This document shows, one piece after another, positions 1 through 5,896 of a DNA stretch of 11,091 bases. Positions within the stretch are counted from its first letter, which is position 1. Each line of letters begins with the position of its first letter. Under the pieces are notes generated by a model that was not told the DNA's origin, did not search any database, and saw nothing but the letters and a program-made list of their open reading frames with translations. Source of the DNA: Deltaproteobacteria bacterium (GTDB lineage Bacteria > Myxococcota > Myxococcia > Myxococcales > 40CM-4-68-19); contig VBLM01000549.1 in the NCBI GenBank assembly GCA_005879095.1, positions 1 to 11,091 of the forward strand, given 5' to 3'. The position numbers and the translations under genes are program-made.

Positions 1-314
1 AAGGCGATGGGTGGGATCGGACGCAAGAGCTGGATCAGCGGATTGAATACTGCGTATACTTTTTCTCTGGCACCCATCCACAGGCCGAGCGGAAGCGCGA
101 GCACGGTGCCGATGATGAAACCGGTGACGACGCGCAGCAAGGTCGCGGCGGCGTCGGAGGGCAGCTCGCCGGAGGTGAGGTACTCGATCCATTTGGAAGC
201 CACCTGCGTGGGCGGCGGGAGGATGGCGGGACTGACGTGCGCGAGGCGGACGACCGCTTCCCAGATGACGAGGACCAGGGCCGGGACCGCGATCGATCGC
301 GCGAGCCGGTTCAT
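1..314 (-). CDS. ABC transporter permease, SsuC/TauC type (partial, N-terminal ~104 residues)
   Basis: Inner-membrane permease of a nitrate/sulfonate/taurine-type ABC importer; the C-terminal part lies beyond the left edge. Translating the minus strand from the ATG at 314 gives MNRLARSIAVPALVLVIWEA, a first membrane segment. Next comes the family-typical LPPPTQV stretch (about residues 32-38), a second hydrophobic segment (VVTGFIIGTVLALPLGLWMG) and the characteristic LLRPIPPIA at the truncation point, which in full-length members leads into the EAA coupling loop. Its ATG overlaps the TGA of the binding-protein gene (ATGA on the minus strand), so it is probably translationally coupled as the second gene of that operon. 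An ATPase gene would be expected further left. The substrate is unknown; sulfonate, taurine, pyrimidine precursors and aromatic compounds are all used by this family. Confidence 0.9.
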   Translation of the reverse strand, partial: MNRLARSIAVPALVLVIWEAVVRLAHVSPAILPPPTQVASKWIEYLTSGELPSDAAATLLRVVTGFIIGTVLALPLGLWMGAREKVYAVFNPLIQLLRPIPPIA

Positions 315-1258
315 TTGACTCCGAGCGCTTTTTTCGCCTCGGCGAGCAGGTCGAGCTTGACGAAGTCCTTCGCCGCGGGCGCTTTCGGGAATTTGCCGAC
401 GCCGTACTTCACCATCAGATCGGCGGTCGTCTGCACATGCTGCTGGGTGATGTCGTAGGTGAAGGCGGCGTTCCCCAGCGCATCCTTGTACTCCTCGCTG
501 CTGAGGGCGCCCTTGAACATCTGCTCGCGGACGTATTTCTCGGCGCTGTCGGGGTGGTCGATGAATTCCCTGGTGGCGTCGACGAAGCACTCCATCGTCC
601 GCAGCGCGACGTCGTGGTTGGCGTGGAGCTTCTCGGTCATGACCAGGGCGCGGACCGGCTCGCCCATCGGCGTGTCGTACGGTTTGACCAGCTCGACGCC
701 GTACCCCTGGCGGATGGCCTGTGACGACTGCGGTTCGCTCTGGCTGATGGCGTCGAGCTGGCTTTGCTGGAGGGCTCCGTTGAGGTCCGCGTATTGCAGG
801 AAAACAACTTGTATGTCCTTTGCAGACAAGCCATGCTTGTCGAGCTCGGCGTAGAGAAGGAGCTCCTGCGCGCCGCCACGCGCGGTGCCGACTTTGCGGC
901 CTTTCAGGTCCTCGACTTTGCTCACGCCCGCGCCTTTCCTGGCGACGATGCGGGCGCCGCCCTTTGCGAAGCCGGCGACGACGAAGACCGGAGCGCCGGC
1001 GGCGCGGCCGGCGATGGCGGCGTCGAGGGCGCTGGCGGCCAGATCGATCTCGCCGGCGAGGATGCCGGGGACGATGTCGAGGCCTTTGGCGAACATGCGC
1101 TCCTCGAGGCGGATGCCGTGTTTGGGGCAGACGTCCTTCATGTGGGAGACGGCGCCGTAGTGGGCGAATTTGAGGTTGCCGAGGCGGACGGTGTCTTCGG
1201 CGCGGGACGCGAATGACAGGAAGAGGAGCAGGAGGGTGACGCGCATTTGCGACGGCAT
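311..1258 (-). CDS. ABC transporter substrate-binding protein, NMT1/SsuA/TauA-like
   Basis: A 315-residue periplasmic binding protein for the adjacent SsuC-type permease. From the ATG at 1258 the N-terminus is MPSQMRVTLLLLFLSFASRA followed by EDTVRLGNLKF, a short Sec signal peptide with probable cleavage after SRA. The ATG at 1246 (MRVTLLLL) is an equally good start; neither has a clear Shine-Dalgarno sequence. Family-typical elements are the GLDIVPGILAGEIDLAASAL region (the usual 'G..D...AL..G.iDi' core), a GAPVFVVAGFAKGG strand, the VEDLKGRKVGTARGGAQE hinge, and DLNGALQQSQLDAI. Together these define the two-lobed NMT1/THI5-like fold. The frame stays open upstream to 1672 but that extension runs through low-complexity repeats and is not coding-like. 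The gene overlaps the downstream permease by 4 nt. The ligand cannot be deduced. Confidence 0.9.
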   Translation of the reverse strand: MPSQMRVTLLLLFLSFASRAEDTVRLGNLKFAHYGAVSHMKDVCPKHGIRLEERMFAKGLDIVPGILAGEIDLAASALDAAIAGRAAGAPVFVVAGFAKGGARIVARKGAGVSKVEDLKGRKVGTARGGAQELLLYAELDKHGLSAKDIQVVFLQYADLNGALQQSQLDAISQSEPQSSQAIRQGYGVELVKPYDTPMGEPVRALVMTEKLHANHDVALRTMECFVDATREFIDHPDSAEKYVREQMFKGALSSEEYKDALGNAAFTYDITQQHVQTTADLMVKYGVGKFPKAPAAKDFVKLDLLAEAKKALGVK

Positions 1259-1300
1259 ATGATCGCGCGAGCGCGCGCGCAAGGGCGGCGAGATGGAGAT

Positions 1301-1348
1301 CGTTTTCCTTTTCCTTTTCCTTTTCGTTTTCCTTCTCTTTTTCGCTCT
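1301..1348 (+). repeat. Pyrimidine-rich hexamer array (left flank of element 1)
   Basis: Eight consecutive 6-nt units can be read: cgtttt, cctttt, cctttt, cctttt, cgtttt, ccttct, cttttt, cgctct. The strand is almost pure pyrimidine. It mirrors the purine-rich hexamer array after the four-helix-bundle gene, so the two form an imperfect inverted pair around that gene. It lies 43 nt upstream of the start of the leftward binding-protein gene, in the divergent intergenic region where promoters would be expected. The preceding stretch, 1259-1300, is alternating GC-rich with no clear site. Confidence 0.75.
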
Positions 1349-1381
1349 TAAAACCGGAAAAGGAAAACGAAAAGGAAAAGG
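1313..1381. repeat. 20-bp perfect polypyrimidine/polypurine inverted repeat
   Basis: Bases 1313-1332 are the exact reverse complement of 1362-1381 (20 of 20), with a 29-nt spacer. The left arm is pyrimidine apart from one g, the right arm purine apart from one c. The spacer contains ctcttaaaaccgg. Such an arrangement could extrude as a cruciform or adopt a triplex-type structure. It could also be what remains of two array ends brought together by deletion, since the right arm resembles part of the 1885-1980 array in direct orientation. Confidence 0.8.
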
Positions 1382-1394
1382 AGCAGCCTCGCGC

Positions 1395-1460
1395 CAGCCC
1401 TTCGGGCTGTCACTGCGGCTGCAAGGAAAAAGAGCGTAGCTCGCTGCGCTCGCGCTTTTT
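1395..1460. repeat. Two short hairpins between the left array and the small gene
   Basis: Bases 1395-1409 form cagccc-ttc-gggctg, a 6-bp stem with a 3-nt loop. Bases 1427-1460 form a longer stem: aaaaagagcg at 1427-1436 pairs with cgcgcttttt at 1451-1460 with one mismatch, around a GC-rich loop. The second could act as a terminator in either direction, because its arm ends in five A/T bases on each side, but no gene ends here. They more likely belong to the palindrome-rich left part of element 1. Confidence 0.6.
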
Positions 1461-1480
1461 GGGATGGGCCGTCGTCGTTG

Positions 1481-1538
1481 TTCGCCGTCGTTTGGCCTCC
1501 CGCCTTCGGCGTTTGTGAGGAGGCCAAACGATGGCGAA
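1481..1538 (+). promoter_or_regulatory. Hairpin sequestering the Shine-Dalgarno and start codon of the four-helix-bundle gene
   Basis: Bases 1481-1500 pair with 1519-1538 at 19 of 20 positions (a perfect 12-bp core, cgtttggcctcc with ggaggccaaacg). The 18-nt middle contains a further small stem, cgcc-ttc-ggcg, at 1501-1511. The right arm contains most of the Shine-Dalgarno aggagg (1518-1523), the 7-nt spacer and the ATG at 1531. In RNA the ribosome-binding site would therefore be closed, a typical arrangement for translational control or for limiting read-through expression from outside promoters. Regulation is inferred; the pairing is seen directly. Confidence 0.65.
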
Positions 1539-1884
1539 CAAGACGACTCTGTATCCACCGCTGCCGCACGAACATCTTCTGGCGTACCAGGTCGCTTGCG
1601 ACCTGCTGGTTGCGATCGTCGAGGCGAACATTCGCATTGCCGATCTCCGGGATCAGGCCCTGCGCGCGGCAAGAAGCGCGTGTCTCAACATCGCCGAAGC
1701 CAATGGGCGCGTTTCTCCGGCGGATCGCAAACGGGTGTTTGCGATCGCGCGGGGTGAAGCAAGCGAGGCGGCTGCGGCGGTGCACGTCGCATTTCTCAGC
1801 CGGGCGTGCGCGAAGGAGCATGTGGATCGGGCGCGGAGCCTCGGCGCACGAGCGGTCGCGTTGCTGTCCGGACTCGTCCGCTAA
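1531..1884 (+). CDS. Four-helix bundle protein (S23 / 23S rRNA intervening-sequence family), copy 1
   Basis: A 117-residue, helix-rich, cytosolic small protein. The start is fixed by the strong Shine-Dalgarno aggagg at 1518-1523, seven bases before the ATG. The core motif LRDQALRAARSACLNIAEA (about residues 39-57) matches the family signature 'RRAA.SI..NIAEG', and the following GRVSPADRKRVFAIARGEAS matches the 'GR.s..D..rF..iA.GS..E' helix. Members occur as ORFs in intervening sequences of 23S rRNA and as free-standing genes. The fold resembles Avd, the accessory protein of diversity-generating retroelements, and is thought to bind nucleic acid; the cellular role is not established. It is 67% identical (50/75 core residues, hand count) to the second copy at 6731-7087. 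It sits between palindromes and a hexamer array rather than in an operon. Confidence 0.88.
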   Translation: MANKTTLYPPLPHEHLLAYQVACDLLVAIVEANIRIADLRDQALRAARSACLNIAEANGRVSPADRKRVFAIARGEASEAAAAVHVAFLSRACAKEHVDRARSLGARAVALLSGLVR

Positions 1885-1980
1885 GCCGAACGGGACGGAG
1901 AACGAAAAGGAAAACGAGAACGAAAAGGGGAACGGGAACGTGAACGAGCCCCCGAAACCGAGCACGAGCACGAGCACGTC
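1885..1980 (+). repeat. Purine-rich hexamer array directly after the stop codon (right flank of element 1)
   Basis: Sixteen 6-nt units begin at the base after the TAA: gccgaa, cgggac, ggagaa, cgaaaa, ggaaaa, cgagaa, cgaaaa, ggggaa, cgggaa, cgtgaa, cgagcc, cccgaa, accgag, cacgag, cacgag, cacgtc. Most fit the pattern c-n-n-g-a-a/g. The array is in register with the upstream reading frame (two codons per unit). It is the purine-rich counterpart of the array at 1301-1348. It lies 55 nt before the chosen start of the downstream binding-protein gene, so it forms most of that operon's upstream region. No convincing sigma-70 promoter was found in 1981-2034. Confidence 0.8.
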
Positions 1981-2034
1981 AGTTGGTCGCCCCGGGACTT
2001 GAAGAATTGCACGAAAAGTCGTTGTGTACGCGGC

Positions 2035-3324
2035 ATGCGCAATTCCAGAACGGCCCTTTTCCTCTGCGTGGTCCTCGCGGCTGCGTGCAAGAAGCAAACG
2101 GCGTCACAGGAGCAGCCGAGCGGAGGCACTGCGCCGGCCGGGCAGACGGTGGCGGCGCCGGGCGCGGACACGATTCGCGTCGGCGCGACGTTGCCGCTGA
2201 CCGGCGCCGAGGCGCGGACCGGCGGCTTCTACAAGGAAGGCTACGAACTCGCGTTCGAAGAGGCGACGAAGAACGGCGGTGTCGACGTCGGCGGCAAGAA
2301 GATGGCGGTGCAGCTCACGCTGCTCGACGACACCAGCACCCAGGCCACCGCGGCGAGCCTCGCCGATCGCCTGATCAACAGCGACAAGGTGAACTTCCTG
2401 CTCGGCACCTACGCCACCAACCTGGTCGAAGCGCAGAGCGTGGTCGCCGAGCAGAACCAGATTCCCTACGTCAACGGCGGCGGCGCCGCGACCGCGATCT
2501 ACAAACGCGGGTACAAGTGGGTCTTCGGCCTCCTCGCGCCGGTCGAGCTGCTCGCCGAATCGATCATGAAGTGGATCGACACGCAGCAAAAGGCGGGCAA
2601 ATTACCCAAGCCTGCCACCATCGCGCTGCTCTGGGAAAATACTTCGCACGGCAAGGATTTTCGCAAAGGCGTTACCGAATTCGCTGACAAGAGCAAGAAT
2701 TACAAAGTCACCGTCGACGAGTCCTTCGAGCTCAACGGCAAGGACTTCAGCGCGCTGCTCGGCAAGGTGAAAGCGGCCAACACCGACCTGTTCCTCGCCG
2801 ATGCGCACCTGCCCGACTACATCACCATGCAGCGGCAGTACGTCACCGCCGGCATGTGCCACAAGATCCAGAGCTACGGCGCGCGGGGCAGCGAAAAGCA
2901 GGCGGCGGAATCGCTGACGCCGAAGAACGTGCAGTACATCCTCAGCGCGGTGTGGTGGAGCAACCAGCTCTCCTCCAAGAGCCCCGAAGCCAAGCGCTTC
3001 GTCGATCTCTTCAAGGCGAAGTACGGCGGCCGCGCGCCGGAGTGGTACCAGGCGCTCGGCTACGAGACGGTGCGGGCGCTCTTCGCCGCCATCACCCAGG
3101 CGGGCTCGCTCGATCGCGATGCCGTGCGCCAGAAGCTGGCAGCGCTGAAGATTCCCTCGCTGCTGCCGGGCGGCGAGCTGACCTTCCCGGCCGAGTTCGG
3201 ACAGCAGTCGCACGCGCCGTTCGTGGTGCAGCAGAACCTGCCGGACGGGACTTCGCCCATCGTCGCGCCGCCCGATGCCGCCACCGGCACCGGCATCGCA
3301 CCGAATCCGGGCTGCGCGAAGTAA
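2035..3324 (+). CDS. livK: Branched-chain amino acid-type (HAAT) ABC transporter substrate-binding lipoprotein
   Basis: A 429-residue periplasmic binding protein (Peripla_BP_6 / LivK class), first gene of a complete HAAT importer. From the ATG at 2035 the N-terminus is MRNSRTALFLCVVLAAAC, a lipoprotein signal with LAAAC and the putative lipidated Cys18 (a relaxed lipobox, with Ala rather than Leu at -3), followed by a Ser/Gly/Ala/Pro linker. The mature domain begins IRVGATLPLTGAEARTG, the typical first strand and ligand loop. It continues with FYKEGYELAFEEA and LLDDTSTQATAASLADRLI, then the GTYATNLVEAQSVVAEQNQIPYVN region, and later WYQALGYETVRALFAAI. An in-frame TTG at 1999 would add 12 residues before the signal peptide and is less plausible. 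Neither start has a clear ribosome-binding site. The substrate may be any small amphipathic amino or organic acid; leucine specificity is not implied by the name. Confidence 0.92.
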   Translation: MRNSRTALFLCVVLAAACKKQTASQEQPSGGTAPAGQTVAAPGADTIRVGATLPLTGAEARTGGFYKEGYELAFEEATKNGGVDVGGKKMAVQLTLLDDTSTQATAASLADRLINSDKVNFLLGTYATNLVEAQSVVAEQNQIPYVNGGGAATAIYKRGYKWVFGLLAPVELLAESIMKWIDTQQKAGKLPKPATIALLWENTSHGKDFRKGVTEFADKSKNYKVTVDESFELNGKDFSALLGKVKAANTDLFLADAHLPDYITMQRQYVTAGMCHKIQSYGARGSEKQAAESLTPKNVQYILSAVWWSNQLSSKSPEAKRFVDLFKAKYGGRAPEWYQALGYETVRALFAAITQAGSLDRDAVRQKLAALKIPSLLPGGELTFPAEFGQQSHAPFVVQQNLPDGTSPIVAPPDAATGTGIAPNPGCAK

Positions 3325-4200
3325 GTGGATCGGTTCGCCGAGCTGGTGATCGCCTCGGTGCTGCTGGCCGGGCTGTACGCGACCATGGCGTACGGCCTCG
3401 GTCTGATCTACGGCGTGCTGCGCATCGTCAACCTGAACCACGGCGGAATGATCATGGCCGGCGCGTATGCCGGCTGGTACCTGCACAGCGAATACGGGAT
3501 CGATCCCTATCTCTCGCTCCTGCCGGTGGCCGCAGTTTCGTTCCTGCTCGGAATCGCGATGTACCGCGGGCTGGTTCATCGCCTCCCGCGCGGCGCAGCC
3601 GGCGGCGTGCAGTCGCTGCTGCTGCTCTTCGGCGTCTGGCTGGTGATGCGCAACGTCGCGTACCTGCTCTTCACCGGAAACGACCAGACGCTGCGCACCT
3701 CGTACTCGACGCGCGCCGCGGTGCTGGCGGGCGCGCTGGTCTCGGTGAATCGCGTCGCGGTCTTCGCCGTCGCCTTGGCGACATTGATTATACTACATAT
3801 ACTTCTGACCAGAACATATCTCGGCAAAGCCATCCGTGCGGTCGCGCAGAACCCGGACAGCTGCACGCTGGTGGGCATCCGCGTCGAGCGAATCTACGCG
3901 CTGACGTTCGGCCTCGGCACGGCGCTGGCGGCCATCGCCGGTTTGCTCGGCGCGACACTGTTTCCCTTCAACCCGAGCTTCGGAGCGGGCGAGCTGCTCA
4001 AGTCCTTCGTGGTCGTGGTGCTCGGCGGCCTCGGCAGCGTGGCGGGCACCGCGATCGCCGCGTTGATCCTCGCCGCCGTCGAAGTCTTCGCCATTCTCTT
4101 CATTCCCGCCTATCTGACCGCCGCGGTCGGATTCGTGCTGCTGGTGCTGGTGCTGGTGCTGCGTCCCGGCGGTCTCTTCGGCCAGCGCGTGCTGGGATGA
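3325..4200 (+). CDS. livH: Branched-chain amino acid-type ABC transporter permease LivH
   Basis: A 291-residue polytopic inner-membrane permease. The GTG start at 3325 follows the TAA of the binding-protein gene with no gap and has no evident Shine-Dalgarno, so translation is probably coupled. Diagnostic segments are LIYGVLRIVNLNHGGMIMAG (residues 28-47, the LivH 'N..HG.....GAY' motif), the cytoplasmic coupling loop TYLGKAIRAVAQN (164-176) continuing to LVGI, and the 'VVVLGGLGSVAGT..AA' helix near residue 235. It ends in a long Leu/Val stretch and PGGLFGQRVLG, as usual for the family. Its stop overlaps the start of livM (ATGA). Codons 153-164 are strikingly AT-rich and rare for this genome (att, ata, cta, ata, ctt, aga), just before the coupling loop. 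The reading frame is intact. Confidence 0.95.
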   Translation: MDRFAELVIASVLLAGLYATMAYGLGLIYGVLRIVNLNHGGMIMAGAYAGWYLHSEYGIDPYLSLLPVAAVSFLLGIAMYRGLVHRLPRGAAGGVQSLLLLFGVWLVMRNVAYLLFTGNDQTLRTSYSTRAAVLAGALVSVNRVAVFAVALATLIILHILLTRTYLGKAIRAVAQNPDSCTLVGIRVERIYALTFGLGTALAAIAGLLGATLFPFNPSFGAGELLKSFVVVVLGGLGSVAGTAIAALILAAVEVFAILFIPAYLTAAVGFVLLVLVLVLRPGGLFGQRVLG

Positions 4201-5171
4201 AATTGCCGCTGCCGCCGTGGGTCCGGCCGCGGGCGCTGATCGCGCTGCTCGCCACCTGCGCCGCGCTCGCCCTCGGCCCGCTGCTGCACAGCGACGTCTA
4301 CATCCACAACCTCTTGACGCTCACCTTCATCGGGATTGCCGCCGCGCTGGCGTGGAACTGGCTGGGCGGCTACCTCGGGCAGGTGAGCTTCGGCCACGCC
4401 GCGATGTTCGGGCTGGGCGGTTTCGTCGCCGCCAAGGCCGAGATCTCGATGGGGATGCCGATGGTCTTCGCCTGGTGCTTCGGCGGCGTGATCGCGGGGC
4501 TCTACGCGCTGGTCTGGGGACATCCGACGCTGCGCCTGCGCGGACCCTATTTCTCCATCGCCACCATCGGCGTCGGCGAAGCCACGCGGCTCGTCGGAAC
4601 CTACTGGGACTGGCTGACCGGTGGCTCGTCCGGGACCTCGCTGCCGATGCATCCCAACCTCAAGTTCACCCTGTACTGGTACGCGCTTGCCCTCGCCGCC
4701 GTCGCGATGGCGGCCTCGTACGCGCTGCGCCGCTCGTCGCTGGGCCTCGCGCTGCTGGCGATCAAGAGCGACGTCGATGCCGCCAGCGACGTCGGCGTCT
4801 CCAGCACGCGGCTTCAAGATTTGGTGCTCTTCCTCTCCGGCGCGATGATCGGCGTCTGCGGCGCGTCGTACGGATCGTACTTCAGCTACATCGAGCCGGG
4901 CGACATGTTCGGCTTCGATCGATCGATCTCCTGGGTGCTGATGGGCGTGATCGGCGGCATCGGCACCATCGCGGGGCCGGCGCTCGGCGCGATCATCTTC
5001 GTGCTGCTGCGGCAGTACCTGATCGCGTCGTATCCGCAGCTCTATCTCGGCCTGTACGGAATCCTGCTGGTGCTGGTGATCCTCTTCGAACCGCTCGGGC
5101 TCACGGGGCTTTCGCTGCGCGTGTTGCGGCGCGCGCGGCCCGATCTGATCGTCTCCGGGAGCGAAACGTGA
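4197..5171 (+). CDS. livM: Branched-chain amino acid-type ABC transporter permease LivM
   Basis: The second permease subunit, 324 residues, forming the membrane channel with LivH. The ATG at 4197 overlaps the livH stop by 4 nt. After a basic N-terminus and a first membrane helix it carries the LivM signature WNWLGGYLGQVSFGHAAMFG (residues 52-71), then LRLRGPYFSIATIGVGEATR, which is the family 'LRG.YFAI.TL...E' motif. A coupling-loop segment LLAIKSDVDAASDVGV follows, then SWVLMGVIGGIGTIAGPALG and a hydrophobic C-terminus ending LFEPLGLTGL, typical for the family. The length is ordinary. The stop overlaps livG by 4 nt. Ligand preference lies with the binding protein and cannot be read here. Confidence 0.95.
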   Translation: MKLPLPPWVRPRALIALLATCAALALGPLLHSDVYIHNLLTLTFIGIAAALAWNWLGGYLGQVSFGHAAMFGLGGFVAAKAEISMGMPMVFAWCFGGVIAGLYALVWGHPTLRLRGPYFSIATIGVGEATRLVGTYWDWLTGGSSGTSLPMHPNLKFTLYWYALALAAVAMAASYALRRSSLGLALLAIKSDVDAASDVGVSSTRLQDLVLFLSGAMIGVCGASYGSYFSYIEPGDMFGFDRSISWVLMGVIGGIGTIAGPALGAIIFVLLRQYLIASYPQLYLGLYGILLVLVILFEPLGLTGLSLRVLRRARPDLIVSGSET

Positions 5172-5896
5172 GCGCCGTCCTGCGCGCCGATGGGTTGTCG
5201 AAGCGCTTCGGCGGACTGAAGGCCGTCGACAACGTCTCGCTGACGCTCGACGAGGGCCGCATCCTCGGGTTGATCGGGCCGAACGGCGCCGGCAAGAGCA
5301 CCTGCTTTTCGATGCTGGCGGGATCGACCTCGCCGACGGCGGGCCGCGTCTTCCTCGGCGATCGCGAGATCACCGGGCTGCCGGCATTCCGCGCCGCGCG
5401 CGGCGGCGTGGTGCGCACGCACCAGATCGTGCGGCCGTTTGCAAATTTGACGATTTTCGAAAATGCGGTGGTCGCGGCGGTGCAGTGCTCGGGGCTCGAT
5501 CATGCCGGGGCGCGCGCGCTGGCGCGGGAGACGCTCGAGTTCGCCGGGCTGGCGGCGCGGCGCAACGAATATCCGGCCGGTCTCACGCTGGCCGGCCGCA
5601 AGCGGCTGGAGATGGCGCGTGCGCTCGCCTGCGCCCCGAAAGTGCTGTTGCTCGACGAGGTGATCGCCGGCGTCAATCCCGCCGAGGCGCAGGAGATGGT
5701 GACGCTGATCCTGCGCATCCGCGACGAGCGCAAGGTCTCGATCATCATGACCGAGCACGTGATGGCGGCGGTGATGCGTCTCTGCGAGCGGGTCGTGGTG
5801 CTCGACGCGGGCAAGCTGATCGCGGCGGGAGAGCCGAAGGAGATCGTGCAGAACCCGGAGGTGATCGCGGCGTACCTGGGGAAGAAGCATGCTTGA
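5168..5896 (+). CDS. livG: Branched-chain amino acid-type ABC transporter ATP-binding protein LivG
   Basis: A 242-residue cytoplasmic ATPase powering the LivHM channel. The GTG start at 5168 is preceded by gggag (5157-5161) at 6-nt spacing and overlaps the livM stop. It has Walker A GPNGAGKST (37-45), a Q-loop THQ (Gln86), Walker B VLLLDE with Glu164, the LivG-type insert AGVNPAE, and H-loop MTEH (His197). The ABC signature is altered: LTLAGRKRLEMARAL (139-153) stands where LSGGQ or LSYGQ is usual. A diverged signature in one partner is known among LivG proteins, and the canonical signature is retained in the LivF partner. It starts directly at the domain and is slightly shorter than many LivG proteins (about 255). 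It overlaps livF by 8 nt. Confidence 0.94.
   Translation: MSAVLRADGLSKRFGGLKAVDNVSLTLDEGRILGLIGPNGAGKSTCFSMLAGSTSPTAGRVFLGDREITGLPAFRAARGGVVRTHQIVRPFANLTIFENAVVAAVQCSGLDHAGARALARETLEFAGLAARRNEYPAGLTLAGRKRLEMARALACAPKVLLLDEVIAGVNPAEAQEMVTLILRIRDERKVSIIMTEHVMAAVMRLCERVVVLDAGKLIAAGEPKEIVQNPEVIAAYLGKKHA

Larger units (their letters stand above)
1301..1980 (+). mobile_element. Candidate repeat-bounded element 1 carrying a four-helix-bundle gene
   Basis: This unit combines the pyrimidine hexamer array, the palindromes, the four-helix-bundle gene and the purine hexamer array. The reason to treat it as one element is that 6617-7188 has the same organisation around a homologous gene with a different hexamer sequence. 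Unlike that copy, no precise terminal inverted repeat or target duplication could be defined, so the limits are approximate. No transposase, recombinase or reverse transcriptase is encoded. It separates two divergent transport operons. This is an inference; the alternative is slow expansion of simple repeats around a resident gene. Confidence 0.45.

Noticed and set aside
1259..1672. N-terminal extension of the leftward binding protein up to 1672
   Set aside because: The extension would translate hexamer arrays and hairpins into Arg/Lys-rich sequence and run through the antisense of the four-helix-bundle gene; the signal peptide begins at 1258 or 1246.
1531..1884. Four-helix-bundle genes as Avd of a diversity-generating retroelement
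   Set aside because: No reverse transcriptase, template repeat or variable repeat is present in the window; only the fold family is shared.
1885..1980. Hexamer arrays as a CRISPR array
   Set aside because: Units are six bases with no spacers and no cas genes; this is simple periodic repeat.
1999..2034. TTG start for the HAAT binding protein at 1999
   Set aside because: It would put twelve extra polar residues before the lipoprotein signal peptide; the ATG at 2035 gives a normal signal.
2856..5171. One long 771-residue frame from 2856 to 5171, and a 559-residue frame from 4217 to 5896
   Set aside because: Only the parts from 4197 (livM) and 5168 (livG) are real. The upstream portions are out-of-frame readings of the preceding genes with Arg/Ala-rich sequence.
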